A stretch of 64,000 bases of DNA from Raphanus sativus (GCF_000801105.2 NC_079519.1:13204668-13268667); one strand, 5' to 3'. Positions 23,755 to 35,936 are shown, counted from the first letter of the stretch. Numbers and translations: made by a program. The notes: a model not told the origin generated them from the sequence alone.

Positions 23755-24302
23755 TGTGAGGGGTAAAACTCACACCTAGATTTTAGATCAGGTTTAATGT
23801 TTAGGAAAGGTTAGGGAAAGATAATCGCGGGCTGAATCCCGTAAGAACTTGTAGAATGAACTTCGATTTGTATTGATATAGTAGAAATAGGATGGTTACA
23901 AAAGGTGATCTTTGATGAATACAAAGATTATAAGAGTGTTACAATAAGAATGTTTTGATAAATGTTGAGTAAAAAATGAGTTTTATCGGATCCTCTTCTT
24001 AGTCCTCGACCTTCTCTTTAAATAGCCTTGGGCTTCTTTAGGTTGTCTTCAACTGATCTCCGAGATCTTCTCCGCTTGAGGTGGAATCCGCAACAGCTTC
24101 TCCTTGACCGGGTCCTGCGCTTCTTCTTGTTATGACGTGAGCTTCCTCTTCGTCGTGACCTCTTTAGTTAGGATCCTTAACTTTCAGCCTTCGGCTCTAG
24201 CTTAGCTCTCTTTAGGTTTTGAACTCGCGATGGGCCTATCGCGGCCCATCATCATCTTCTATTATATGATAATCAGCTACCGGGCCATATTCGGGCCCAA
24301 CA
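23755..24302 (-). repeat. 3' LTR of the Tat gypsy element (~548 bp)
   Basis: On the minus strand the segment begins TGTTGGGCCCGAATATGG at 24302 and is preceded by a purine-rich tract (GAGAGCTGGGGGCAAC, 24303-24318), the expected polypurine tract. The left boundary is placed at the TG at 23755; 23757 is also possible. No second LTR is in the window, so divergence cannot be measured. Confidence 0.65.
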
Positions 24303-24740
24303 GTTGCCCCCAGCTCTCGAGATGAGGTTTCGTTATTTTCGGGAGCTAGACCTAGCCGCCCAAGCTAGATTCTCTTGTTGAGATCATGATTACTAGCTAT
24401 CTCAACCGTATTTATCTTTATCTGATCGAACGGCTGTAATCTTTCTTTAATTAAATCGACGGCTTAGATTAAAGCGAGTTTGAAATTCAATTTCCGACTT
24501 TCGAGACGTGATGGGATATAATCTGAGAGAATTAACTACTTGTCTCTCCACTTCCTCCACGCCTCTCGACGGTTTCCAAGGTAATTCACCTCTTTCCTTT
24601 ATTTTACTGTTTTTCGTCATTATATTTTTTTTTTATCCGCTTCTTGATCAATCTAGTTCTCCATCTTGAACTTCTCTCTGAGATTCTGCCTTAGATCGAT
24701 TCTCTTCTTTTGCTTCCTATTTTCCTTTTCTTTCACTATC

Positions 24741-27233
24741 ATGAGTCGAAAAGAAGGTTCCGGCGAAGTTCAGATCTCAGCCTCCGGCGCCCGTATTATG
24801 AAGGTCAAACGGGAAGCTGGTGAGAAGATGACGGAAGAAAAAGGTTAAGGACTCGATCGGAGCAAGAGTTAAGAGGATGAAGAAGAAAGGCGGCAAGAGC
24901 GCCTCCTCTGGTCCTCACTTTCCTTCCCTCTTGAAGGGTCAGGACGTCGTCAATCTTGCCGTTCAAGCTCACGGCAAGAGCGATCTAGTTAGAGCTTGTG
25001 CTGAAGATGAGACCCCCGAGACCGTTCCGGAGGGTTGGTTCTGCGTTCATGAGAAATATATCTCCAAGTGCCACCTTAGATTTCCTCTTCCCACCCTTTT
25101 GCTGGATCTCTTAGATCATTACCAGCTAGCTCTTCCTCAACTTTGCCCGTCGGTCATCCGAGTGATAAACGGGTTCATCACTAGAGCCAAGGAGGAAGGA
25201 GTTATCGTTGGGCTATCTGAGCTAATGAGTCTCTTCTCGATAAAGGAGAGCACTTCCAAGGATGGCGGGAGCGGTACCTACTATCTCCCTTGTCGTCCAG
25301 GGCTAGGCGTATTCAAGTTCTCGGCCAGTGACGATGACTGGCGCAAGAAGTATTTTTATGTCAAGATTGACCCCTTGACGGTTCATGTAGGCCGTGACCT
25401 CAGGAACTCATGGTCTGATATTTCCGGTTAGGATTTTAGGGATATGTTCACATGTTTATCTTTGTTTGTCATGTTATGCTAATTGTCTTTTGACTTTTTT
25501 TTTGCAGAAATCAAAGATCCTGTCAAGTTGTCTAGCAAATTCACTAGAGCTCTCTACAGGAAGCTACAGCATAGTCCTAACACTTGGGTGGCTTACACCA
25601 CTTCGAGAGTCGGATCAGCTAGGTTTCCTGAACGATACCAGGCGTCCTTCCCTGATTCAGTGACGGTTGCTGGTTTAGAAGGTAACCTTTTATTCTTAAT
25701 TCATGATTTTTACTATTCGAATTTGTCTCATGTGATTAATGAATCTTTTTCATGTTTTAGTTTCTGAGGGTGATTCAGTTTTCGAAGTTTCCTCCGGAGC
25801 AAGTACTTCCTCGAAGACTCAATCACAGAAGATGCCAATTCAACCTTCCTTCCGTTCCAGGGGTAGATCGACCAAGGCTGCCAGCTCCTCTAGAGGGAGT
25901 GACAAGAACCAGGGAGGATCCTTCCTTGACTCTGTGAAGGAGGCTCTTGACGAAGGAGGCTCTGCTCCTGCTAAAGGTGTTGGCTCTTCGGAGCCTAAGG
26001 TTCAGGAAGTTGGCCTTCCCTCCGAGGTCCCGATGGCTGAGGCTGATCCTCAAATGGTGAGGGATCCTCCGGAGTTTGAGCCCCGAGGAACAAGAGGTCC
26101 CGAACTGACCAGGTTGACAGACCTTCGAGGTCTTCCTCCTCCTCCTCTAGAGGAGGAACCGTTGGCTGGAACTTTGCTCATTCGAAGCCTGGATCGGTTT
26201 TGGACGATCCGTGGGGTTTGGCTACTCTGATGAGGCATATGAAGAGTCCCGGGTGTTCCCTCCCCTCGATCTCCAATCTCACGCACAAGGATGAGTACGT
26301 CGATATTGCTCATCACATGGGTCAGGTATGAAGTCTATTTCATCTTTTAGCTTTTTCTTTGGAAGATTTTTGCTAAATCGTTTTCTGTTTTCTGTAGCTG
26401 GCTGGTGCTATCAACAGGGCTCAGTTCAAATTTGAGGACGCTGTACACAATGCCCCAGTGCTGAGGAATTAGCCCAGGTCACTGAATTGGTCAAGGCCAA
26501 CAAGACTGAGCTCAATCAGACTCGGGCTCTGATCTCGGATCTCCAAGCTGAGGTAAAGAGACTTGGCTCCAAGTGTGATGCTCAGCAAGGGACGATCGAG
26601 AGCCAGCTGATTGACCTCCAGGTGAAAAATAGGAAGATTGGGGATTTGGATGCTGCTCGGAAGATAGCCGAGTATCAAGTCAAGGAGCTGATTGCCACAT
26701 CTCAGAGCAGCCAGAAGAACAAGGAAGCTGAGGTCAGGCTAGCCGTCCGGAGAGGAAAGAAGGAGGTAGCCGAAGCCTACAACAAAATTCTGGTTGTTGT
26801 CAAGGAGAAGTTCTCCAAGAAGAAGGACGAAGTCGACCTCCTGGTTCATGCTCAAGAGATTCAAGCCAACACCGAGCTCCTGAAAGACATGCTGGACGGC
26901 GAGATTAAGAGTACTCAAGACGAGTATGATCGCTTGGTGGCAATAATGCCGGAGGCTGTTGCGGCATACGAGAAGGCTCAGGTCTCGGACTTCTCGATCG
27001 GCAAGCTCCCTCTTCCCCAACTCTCTGAGAGCTCAGGTACTTTTGAGGTTAATATGTTTAATCTCTCCTTTTCTGGAGAGTTCGGTTCTAATTTGGGATT
27101 GGTGGGTTCTTACTCAGCCCCAGTCGAAGCCGCCTCTGGAGGTAGCGACAAGGAGATGGAGGAGGAGGTTCCTGAGGAGGAAGATCCAGCTGGTAAGGGA
27201 GCTGAGAAGAGCTCGGATGACAAGGAAGTTTAA
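24741..27233 (+). pseudogene. Antisense ORF of the gypsy element ('putative gypsy type transposon' protein), spliced
   Basis: This lies on the strand opposite to the gypsy pol genes. Reading starts at MSRKEGSGEVQISASGARIM and continues after a frameshift near 24840 as MKKKGGKSASSGPHFPSLLK. Blocks such as EGWFCVHEKYISKCHLRFPL and YYLPCRPGLGVFKFSASDDD are the conserved part of the plant 'putative gypsy type transposon' (Transposase_28-like) family. Introns with GT/AG borders fit at 25427-25507, 25682-25760 and 26326-26397. Further frameshifts occur near 26180 and 26450. The C-terminal part (about 26480-27010) is a long coiled coil (NKTELNQTRALISDLQAEVK), ending in acidic repeats (EEEVPEEEDPAGKG). 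Function is unknown; in Tat elements this antisense gene sits between integrase and 3' LTR, as here. Confidence 0.7.
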
Positions 27234-27552
27234 GAGCTGAGGCTCTTTCATGTTTTCTAGGATTTCTGCCCGATGGGCTTTGTTTCATTTGTTTCTAAGA
27301 CTTATAGCCTGAGGAGGCTTTTAAACCTTTGTTTAATTTCAAACTTGGTTTTCGTTTCATTTTGAGTTTTTGGCTTTAGTCGTGAAATATGACAACTTGA
27401 TCATAATCGAATCTTATGATAAGTCTGGAAGACTTTGGTCGTTTTTAGTTCCTTAAGAGGATTCTTGGAGTATCGGGATTAGCTTAAGGTTTTAGGAACC
27501 TAAGTTTAATTTGGACACCTTAGGTGGGGGTTCTTGGGAACCTGAATTTGTT

Positions 27553-27880
27553 TGTGGGATTTTAAGACCCGTTGAGACTTGCTTAGGATTTTAAGACCTT
27601 CTGAGGTTTGATAAGGATTTTAAGACCTTTGTGATTTGATGAGGATTTTAAGACCTTGGAGATTTGATAAGGATTTTAAGACCTTGGAGATTTGATAAAG
27701 ATTTTAAGACCTTGGAGATTTGATAAGGATTTTAAGACCTTGGAGATTTGGTAAGGATTTTAAGACCTTGGGTCCAGGTTCGTCGAGACCTGATATTGCT
27801 TGAAGGATTTTAAGACCTTTAGATTGTTAAGGATTTTAAGACCTTAGATCCAGGTTTGTAGGGACCTGAGCTAATCCGAA
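27553..27880 (+). repeat. 28-bp tandem repeat in the gypsy spacer
   Basis: Units of 'gattttaagaccttggagatttgataag' type repeat with a period of 28 bases, most regular at about 27612-27775 and degenerate on both sides (with 'ggaccta/ttaggtcc' phrases). The array lies between the antisense ORF and the integrase end, where Tat elements often carry variable tandem repeats. Confidence 0.85.
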
Positions 27881-28175
27881 GGGTTTTTAGGACCCTAGGT
27901 CCATGTTTGCAGGGACCTGTTTTGTTAAAGAATTGAGATATCGAGAATAATTTCTTTATTGATAATTGGATACATGGTATCATAGTAATCATACAATTGC
28001 TGTATTATAACGATCAACATTTGCTGCGTGGGCTATGTGATTTTAATCAGACATATGCCCCCTTTAATTGTGGTGAACGAAGTGTTGAAATGAGGTTGGG
28101 GCTGCACTCATGACGGAGTTGCCTACGTACCCAGTCAAGGGATCAAGCCTAACGTAGTTCAGGAATTTTAGGTAC

Positions 28176-29260
28176 CTAATGATAATATCTCTTAAGATTC
28201 GTGGCGTTCCACGATCTGATTTCAGGTACCCCGGTTCGCACCTTTCGGAGCTTGTAAACGCCAGGTCGTACCACGTGGATGATCTGGTAGGGACCTTCCC
28301 AGTTGGTTCCTAACTTCCCAGCATCTGGTTCCTTGGTTCCTTCGAAAACTTTCCTAAGTACTAGGTCACCTACAGCGAACTGTCGGAGCCTGACTTTGGA
28401 ATTGTACTGTCGTGCCATTGCTTGCTGATAGTTCTGAATGCGAATCAGAGCTCGGTCCCGTCTTTCCTCGATTAGATCGAGGCTGTCAGTTAGGAGCTGA
28501 TCATTAGCTGCGGGATTGGACGTACAGAGTTCCCGGCGGAGGCTACCAGCAATGGTTTCAGCTGGAACGACAGCTTCCATCCCATATGCTAAGGAAAAAG
28601 GAGTTTCTTCTGTAGCTTTTCGTGGGGTGGTTCGACATGCCCAAAGTACTTCAAGTAACTTTCTGACCAGAGTTCCTTCTGGGTTCCGAGGCGTTTCTTG
28701 AGGTTTGCTAATACTGATTTATTAGCAGCCTCCGCCTGTCCGTTTCCTTGAGGTCGGCGAGGTGATGAGAAGGTCAGGCGAATATTCCACTTGTCACAAA
28801 ATATTTTGAAATCGTGGGATATGAATTGTCCTCCATTGTCAGTTACGATTTCGTATGGGACGCCGTGTCTACACACGATTTCTTTCCACACAAATTGCTC
28901 GACCTCGACCCTGGTTACCTGTTGGAAAGCTTCAGCCTCTATCCATTTCGTGAAGTAGTCTGTTAGGACTAAGAGGAAGCGTAGCTTCTTCTTTCCACTT
29001 CCTGATGCTACTAGTGGTCCCACGATATCCATGGACCATCTCATAAATGGATAAGGGGCGGATATGTTGGATAGCTTTTCCGCAGGTTGGTGTATAATCG
29101 GTGCATGCCTCTGGCATTTGTCGCATGAAGAGGAATAGGCCTCACAATCTGCAATAATGGTAGGCCAGAAATATCCTTGTCTTTTGATTCTGATGGCTAG
29201 AGCTCTTCCTCCAGAGTGGTTCCCGCAGGAACCATCGTGCATTTCCTTCATGAGTCTCAT
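28176..29260 (-). pseudogene. Gypsy integrase (zinc-binding, catalytic core and C-terminal parts)
   Basis: The minus frame 29260-28589 holds the HHCC-type zinc region (HDGSCGNH ... SSSCDKCQRHA) and the DDE core: MRWSMDIVGPL, EIVTDNGGQFIS and SSPRRPQGNGQAEAANKS. A break near 28585 separates it from the C-terminal part (28580-28176), which contains the chromodomain-less end (FAVGDLVLRKVFEGTKEP, KLGTNWEGPYQIIHVVRPGV). The enzyme would insert element cDNA into chromosomes; this copy is broken. Confidence 0.85.
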
Positions 29261-29439
29261 AGCAACGAGGCCATGGACGCATTTTAGGTAAGGTCCGGAA
29301 ATGCTTCGTTTGAGGAGGACAGATTCAGTTACGCAATATCTCGCGCTTAATGCTTTGAGCTTTCGAGCCTCCCATTTATTGGGTGGAGTCTTTCCTTCTA
29401 GGATGTATTGCGTGATTGGAATTCTCCAATCCTCTCTCC

Positions 29440-30280
29440 CTACAACTTTGTTATGAAGAGACGAGGGAGGTTCCTGTTCGGGACCTGGTGTCGTGGTGCC
29501 CCCGGAGGTATTGGTAGGATTGGGTTCCAGGGAGTCTGAATTCCGAGGAATACCTCCAGATGAATTTTGGAGAGCTGAACGGCTTCTGGTTTTAACTCTG
29601 CAGACGAGTGGGTCTGAGTTGGTGCCCCCGGGGGTATTCTTGAGATCAGGCTCCAGGAGTCTGAATTTCGAGGAATACCTTCCGTGATTTGGATTGTGTT
29701 CCCGGAGGTATGCTTTTTAGAGCTGCATATTCTGGTTTTTGGGAACCAAAATGTTGTGAAAACTTGGGTAGCTACCGTTTCAGGGCAGGTACCCTCGGGT
29801 TGCTCTGTTAGTTTGCTCTCTTTCTCAGCTTTAGTAGCTATGTCGATGCTTGGTTTTTCGATTCCTTCTACGGGTATGATCCGTTTTACGAGGGGGTCTG
29901 ACGTGGAAGCTAAAGCAGCCAACGCATCTGCTGAGGAGTTCTCTCCTCGTGGGATCCTTGTTAGCTCGAATTTGTCGAACTGTCTGGTGAGGTTCTGGAC
30001 GACTTCGAGATATGCCCCCATTCTTTCGTCCCTCGTTTCATATTTCTCCGTGAAACTGGCTAGCTACTAGCTGTGAGTCACTATAAGCGTTTAGTTCTCG
30101 AATTCCGAGACTTAGGGCGAGTTTCAACCCTGCGATTAGTGCTTCATATTCAGCTTCGTTGTTTGAGGCGCTGAATCCGAGCCTATATGACTGCTCAATG
30201 GTTTCTCCTGCTGAAGAAGTTAGCCTTAGACCGACGCCGGAGCCTGTTTTGACGAGGCTCCGTCGACATACAGGCTCCAC
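29440..30280 (-). pseudogene. Second (archaeal-type) RNase H of the gypsy element plus linker
   Basis: The minus frame from 30280 reads GVGLRLTSSAGETIEQSYRL, NNEAEYEALIAGLKLALSLG and LNAYSDSQLVASQ, the acidic-residue landmarks of the extra RNase H found in Tat elements. The frame shifts near 30050 to EVVQNLTRQFDKFELTRIPR. The linker to integrase (29440-29800) contains two imperfect copies of a ~130-bp unit encoding IPPGAP-type proline motifs. Confidence 0.75.
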
Positions 30281-30575
30281 TTCGGAGATTCCATTTCGGA
30301 GTCTAATTGCTCGGATGCTAGTTCAATGACAAAGTCGGCAAGGACCTGAGCTTTCGCTGCTGCTCGAGGTCTATACTCAATATCGATTCACTGAGCTCTA
30401 TGGCCCATTTGGCCAACCGCCCGGACTGGCTAGGGCTGTGCAATATCATTCGTAATGGTTGTGAGGTCATTACGACGATTGAATGCGATTGGAAGTAAGG
30501 TCGCAGATTTTCTAGCAGCTGTTACGACTGCTAGAGCTAGCTTTTCCATTGCAGGGTACCTTGTTTCGGCATCTA

Positions 30576-31545
30576 TCAAACTCTTACTGGTGTAATAGAC
30601 AGGTCTTTGTTCGTTTTGTTCCTCTCGTACCAGAACGCCGCTAACTGCGCAGCAGTCGACACAGCGAGGTACAGGTACAATGGCTCTCCTACTACTGGTT
30701 TAGATAGGATCGGAGGTTCGGAGAGGTAAGCTTTCAATTGCTTGAAGGCTTCCTCGCATTTCTCGTCCCATAAGAACTTCTTATTATTTCTTAGAAGCTT
30801 GTAGAACGGGAGACACTTATCGGTGGACTTGGATATGAATCGATTTAATGCCGCGATTCGTCCAGTCAATCTCTGTACCTCTCTAGTTGTCCTAGGTGAC
30901 GGCATTTCTAGGAAGGTTGCTATCTGCTGCGGATTGGCTTCAATGCCTCTTTCGGTTACGAGGTAGCCTAGGAACTCGCCCGAGGGTACCCAAAGGTACA
31001 TTTAGTGGGATTGAGCTTCATATCGTACTTGTTAAGGATATCGAAGCATTCTCTTAAATGGGCGATATGGTCTTCTCCAGCTGAGGACTTGACTAGCATA
31101 TCGTCAATATAGACCTCCATGGTTTTTCCAAGTTGCCCAGCAAACATCTTATTTACTAGCCTCTGGTAGGTAGCTCCCGCATTCTTTAATCCGAATGGCA
31201 TAACCTTGTAACAATAGGTTCCTCGTTCGGTTATGAATGCAGTTTTCTCCTGGTCATCAGGATCCATCATGATTTGGTTGTATCCTGAGAAGGCATCCAT
31301 AAAGGATAGGAGTCGATGGCCAGCTGTTGCTTCCCAGGCGGTCGATGTGAGGTAACGGGAAGCTGTCTTTAGGACAAGCTTTGTTCAGGTCTGTGAAGTC
31401 TACACAGATTCTCCATTTCCCGTTTTTCTTCTTTACCACTACTGGGTTGGCTAACCAGTCGGGGTAATGTACTTCTCGAATGGACCCAGCTTTCGTAAGT
31501 CGGTCAACTTCATCGTTAACAGCTTGAGCCTTCTCGAGGCCTAGC
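30576..31545 (-). pseudogene. Gypsy reverse transcriptase and first RNase H, frameshifted
   Basis: RT blocks read in order on the minus strand: MVKKKNGKWRICVDFTDLNK (31439), MDAFSGYNQIMMDPDDQEKT (31300), MPFGLKNAGATYQRLVNKMF, and the catalytic VYIDDMLVKS. The frame changes near 31000 to FLGYLVTERGIEANPQQIAT and the RT thumb / RNase H start (FKQLKAYLSEPPILSKPVVG). At least three frame breaks (about 31290, 31000 and 30570) inactivate it. Confidence 0.85.
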
Positions 31546-31830
31546 TTGCGACGCTTTTGTTTGATCGGTTTGAAAGTAGGGTCTACTTTTAGCTTATGGG
31601 GTGGTGACGTTCGGATCTATGCCTTTCATGTGTCGCTGGTGGACCATGCAAAGGTTTTGACATTGCTTTTCAGAAAATCAATGAGCTCCTTTTTTGTTTC
31701 AGGAGGTAGCTCGGATCCGATGCTCACCTGTCTTTCAGGATCTGAGTCATCAATGCAAACTTTTTCAGTGAGGTTCTTGGGGACCTCGGATATTTTGTTG
31801 CATTTCGCGACCCTCCTGGATCTGTAATTG

Positions 31831-32880
31831 CTATGGGGGGGATTTTTTGAGGATTTCGAATCCTCCCAAATAGCAGATCCTGGATATCTTCTGGCTACCG
31901 TGTATGGTAGCTATCCCTTCGGGTGTTGGGAATTTTACGCATTGATGGTACGTTGAGGCTACTGCCTTCATTTTGTGAATCCAGGGTCTTCCCAGGATCG
32001 CATGGAACGGGGAAGGTCTGTCGATGACTACTAAGTTGGTCATTTTCATTATTCCGCCAGCTATGACTGGGAGCTTGATAGTTCCCAATGAGGTAGCTGT
32101 TTCTCCGGAGAAGCCTACGAGGTTAGCTTTTTGGCCAATAATTTCGTAGTCGTCTATTTCCATCCCTTTTAGGGTGTTATAGAAAATGAGGTCGACGGAG
32201 CTTCCTGTGTCTATCATGAGCTTAGGGACCTCGTATCCTGCGATGTTCAGTGTGACGATCAACGCATCATCGTGAGGTCTGTCAAGGTTTGAGGTCTCGC
32301 TCTCCCAGAAAGAAATCTTAGTATTGGATTCAGGGTTAGGAGGTTTAGGTCCAGTGTTAGACACAGCCTTCCGCACATGATTCTTAATGGAATTGACGGA
32401 GTCTTGACATATGTCTGATCCTCCAAGGATACAGTCCACCCTCGAGTCGGGGCTCGATTGAGGGGACGGTTTGCTCAAGAGAGCTTCGACTTGTTAAACT
32501 TTTTCCTTGGGGGAATTTCCCAGAATCATGTCGACTCTTTTCTTGGGAGCTGGGAGGTGGCGAATCGGTCTCCTTTTCCAGGTGACCTCTCGCGTTTCGG
32601 GGAAGTGTCCCTGGAACCTCTTTTCTGATAAGGTGATGGCTTTTTAAGGTCCACGCCCTTATTTTCTCCGGCTGCGAATTTAGCTGCCAGCTGACGTTGG
32701 AGGTCCAACATTCCTCGGTTGAGTGCCCTTCGCGATCGTGATAAGAGCAACGTTTGCCTTTATCAAAGCCTTTTGACCAGGGAGTTTGTTTGCTGCTGCA
32801 ACAGGTTTCTCTTTCCTTGTCTTCCTCGATTGCGTAGGAATGTTCTCCCTGAGTCTGATTATTTCGGGGTTACCCTTTTT
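31831..32880 (-). pseudogene. Gypsy gag C-terminus and aspartic protease
   Basis: Near 32710-32780 the minus strand encodes CSYHDREGHSTEEC, the short zinc-knuckle-like motif typical of Tat/Athila gag. The protease region (32478-31831) includes the active-site motif MIDTGSSVDLIFYN and ILGRPWIHKMKAVASTYHQC. The two parts are in different frames. Further upstream gag is hidden by the N gap. Confidence 0.8.
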
Positions 32881-32890
32881 GTGAGGTCCC

Positions 32891-32990
32891 NNNNNNNNNN
32901 NNNNNNNNNNNNNNNNNNNNNNNNNNNNNNNNNNNNNNNNNNNNNNNNNNNNNNNNNNNNNNNNNNNNNNNNNNNNNNNNNNNNNNNNNN
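32891..32990. other. Assembly gap (100 N)
   Basis: Exactly 100 Ns, the conventional placeholder for a gap of unknown length. Gypsy sequence lies to the left and pararetrovirus RT to the right, so the true junction between the two elements, including the gypsy 5' LTR, is unseen. Open frames that appear to cross it are artefacts. Confidence 0.95.
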
Positions 32991-32999
32991 GGTCTTGTA

Positions 33000-33872
33000 T
33001 CTTTCTTCTGGTTGAACGCCAAGTTGCCAAAATCCAGACTTGAGGTCAAACTTTGAGAATACAGTTGCTCCTTGAAGGTGCTGAAGAAGTGCGCCTTTTT
33101 GTTTGGTAAGGGAAACTTGAAGTCTTGGAGAAATTGGTTTAATGGCTTGTAGTCAATTACTAGCCGGAGTTTTCCTCTTGCTTGCTCCGCACGGTTATTG
33201 ACGTAGAATGCCTTACATGCCCATGGAGAAGTTGTGTTTGAAACTACTCCTTGCTCTACTAGTTGATCGCATTCTTCGTTAGCCTGCTTCAAAAGGGTTG
33301 GTGGCATCCCACGTGACTTGCTTTTGTCGGCGTGGTTAGGACGTTTTCTTTGAAAGGTAACGAAACAAAGAACTGGGAGTTGAGCCATAGTGGTTTGCTG
33401 CACTTTTGAAGGAATTCCGTATGAGACTCTGCACAGGAATACTTTGTCATTTTCTTTGATTTTTGCATATGCCTGAGAGATGTATTCTTCCACTGCGAAA
33501 AGTCGCGGTACAGTAGTGAAAGATTTGTAGAAATTCTTCCACCGTATGCCTTCTGGTTCGATCGAGATGTTGAATGACTTTTTGAGAGTGCGCAATATGA
33601 ATCCCACCCTAATATTACGTCTTTGCCTGGTGCTGTTGAACCAAGGACTGTAGTCGTGATTCGGCATCCTGGAAAAAGCTCAATTGTAATTGGCTTTGAT
33701 TTGAGTTTGATGGATAATGATCCTGAATTTGCCACACGAAATTCTTGTTGATGCGGTAGCCACATAGAAGACGGGAAATTTTTGGATTTATTATCGTCGT
33801 GTGGGCCCCAGTATCTATGAATGCGATGGCATCGACTGGTTCTTCTTTATGGGCCGGATCAAAGATCTTCAC
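33000..33872 (-). pseudogene. Pararetrovirus protease and N-terminal RT remnant
   Basis: The minus frame 33872 starts with a protease block (active site FIDTGAHTTIINP). The frame is broken by several shifts (about 33760 and 33600), and an RT start (KLRLVIDYKPLNQFL) is visible near 33150. The remainder of RT is missing at the gap. It is closely similar to the plus-strand copy at about 39190-40030. Confidence 0.75.
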
Positions 33873-33907
33873 CTGAAGATGTGGAGGGTATTTTTCTTCT
33901 TGTTTCG

Positions 33908-35936
33908 TTATCTCTGTGATTTTGAAGCAGCAATCGTCTTCTTCGGGAGATGATTCAGAAGAATCATCAGAGTCAGAGTATCCACAAATGGCTCCGCTGT
34001 CGTCACTATCATAGATAGAACTGATTCCAAGTCGTGGGTGTCGATGTCAATATCTGGTGCGATCTTTGATATCGAGCTGATTAGATATTGTTTTTTCTTT
34101 TTTGACTTGTTAGGGCAATTCTTAGCATAATGTCCTTCTTTTCGACACAGAAAGCACTTGTTGACTTCTTGAAGCTTCTTTTCTTTCGAAAGAATCTTTG
34201 CGCCTAAAGGTTGGTGAGCGTTTTGAGAAACGCTTTTTGAATTTCTTGCGCTTTCCATTAGAATCACAAGAGCATGATTTCTTGGACTTCGAGCATTTGA
34301 TCGATAGATCTGGTCTTGCACATATTTTCGATAGTTGTTTCGAACGATCCATAAACTCCATCCAGAACTCCTTCTGCTTGCAAAGTTTGTCGAGAATTCT
34401 GAAGACATACTGCTGGATTTATGACCAATGGAGATTTCTTCAATTGTTTGTCCTTGATCTCTGATGTACAACTTAGTCTGCTGACTAAGATAATCATCAA
34501 TGGACGATAGATAGACATGCTTCATGCTTGGATTATTGAGTCCGTTTAGCGCATAATATCTTCTCGTCTGTCTTTCAAAATGCTTCGCAAGATCTTTCTT
34601 TTTTAGAGAACAACATTTTGCTGAGAAGAATTCTTCTTGAATTTGCTCCTTTTGATGTGTTGGCGTGCCAATGAATTCTCTGTGGATTTCTCCTAGAAGC
34701 AACGGAATTGTTGTCTGATAGACTTGCTGTTGTGTGTATTCCCCGAGGGAATTCCACCATTCCTTAAGTGCGCCAGACAGTCTCGCTGTGAACTGTTGAA
34801 TCACCAAATGCAGGGGAGACGTAATGGCTTCTGAGTTCATCCATGCATGGAATTCGTCTAACCGGTCATTCCATTTGTCGAAAGGAATGTCGTCGAACGT
34901 AAACACCATAACCTTCGAAAAGAAACGCTTATTGCGAGTTTCTTCTCTTGGAGTTTCATAATTCATGTCTTCCTCACTTGAATATACTTCATTGACATCT
35001 GGCTCTTGTTTAGGAGTACTTGATCCTTCACCAATTACATACTGTTTTGGGAGCGATTCTTCATCAGAATCTATATCGTACTCACTGGAGCTTGAGTCTG
35101 AGAAGTGCGAGCTTGAGTCTGAGAAGTGCTCGATGTTGACGACCGGTGAGGGCGGAGACTTTTCTTGAGGAACTGGTTGATGCTCCGGTAAATCGGTGGT
35201 TTTGATGAGATTATCTAGCAAACTAGTCATCGAAAATTCGATGATGCCGATATTTTTCCTCTGTTGTCCACTGACTCATGACTAGACGATACGTAAGAGT
35301 TGGCCTTTTTGGTGGGTTGACTTGAAATTCGGCTTCTTTGTGCCTCCTTGATTTTGATCTGGTTTGTTTTGGCTTTTCTGTGAAGATTGAAGATGAGCCG
35401 TATCTTGATGTAAAGGCTTCATCGGAGGATAGGAAAGCATGTAGAGGCGATCTCATTTTTGGGGTTTGGTAGCCCGAAAGGAATCCTGGAGAGTATGATC
35501 CTTGGTACATCGGTAAATCTGTCGATGTGCTCCCAAAAGGGTTAAAGTAAGAATCTTTTTGTCGTTGACTGTAGATCAGACTCTCTAAGCTCCGTTGGAG
35601 GTCTTTTAATTGATTCTTGAGGCTTGCTGTTTCTGCTTCTTTGCTTCGAAATTGAGTCGTGTCAACCATCATGTGCTTCGCCATCGTCATCATTTCTTGA
35701 TGGAGATTGTTGAGCCGACCGTGTATTTCTGTTATTGAGTTTTGAAGGCTAAGATGTCTTTTGTTAACTCCTTCAGTCAGCTGATCGACCTTCTGGTTTA
35801 TTGCTGTTAACAGATAATTCTGAGCAAGAGAATTTTCTGTTTGCCAGTTTAGAACCTTTTCTGCTTGGCTAAGTTGAGTTGGTCCAGAAGAACCTATTGC
35901 TGCAGAAAGGATTTTGGGTGTGAGCAACGTCGTCAT
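33908..35936 (-). pseudogene. Pararetrovirus coat-protein region remnant
   Basis: The minus frame 35936-35223 (MTTLLTPKILSAAIGSSGPT, with coiled coil and a Ser-rich tract) and the frame 35230-33908 (acidic N-terminal part, then LSGALKEWWNSLGEY, YYALNGLNNPS and the CCHC zinc knuckle CFLCRKEGHYAKNCP) together correspond to the capsid. Frame changes occur near 35225, 34410 and 34180, and the stop after 33908 ends it. Confidence 0.75.

Larger units (their letters stand above)
23755..32890 (-). mobile_element. Tat-type Ty3/gypsy retrotransposon with antisense ORF (5' end lost in gap)
   Basis: In minus-strand order the element shows a gag end with a zinc-knuckle-like motif, protease, reverse transcriptase, RNase H, a second RNase H, integrase, a non-coding spacer, an antisense ORF and an LTR at 23755-24302. 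The double RNase H and the extra antisense ORF are hallmarks of the plant Tat lineage (Tat/Retand/Ogre-like). The pol frames are broken repeatedly. The 5' LTR and most of gag lie in or beyond the N gap. The LTR junction falls in the tail of the DUF4283 pseudogene. Confidence 0.85.

Noticed and set aside
27553..27880. CRISPR-like array
   Set aside because: Units are contiguous 28-bp tandem repeats without spacers, within a plant retrotransposon.
29684..30070. 128-codon plus-strand ORF inside the gypsy element
   Set aside because: It lies antisense to the RNase H/linker coding region and has no domain; the real antisense gene of the element is at 24.7-27.2 kb.
32870..33667. Open frames that cross the N run
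   Set aside because: They exist only because Ns do not encode stops; each side belongs to a different element.
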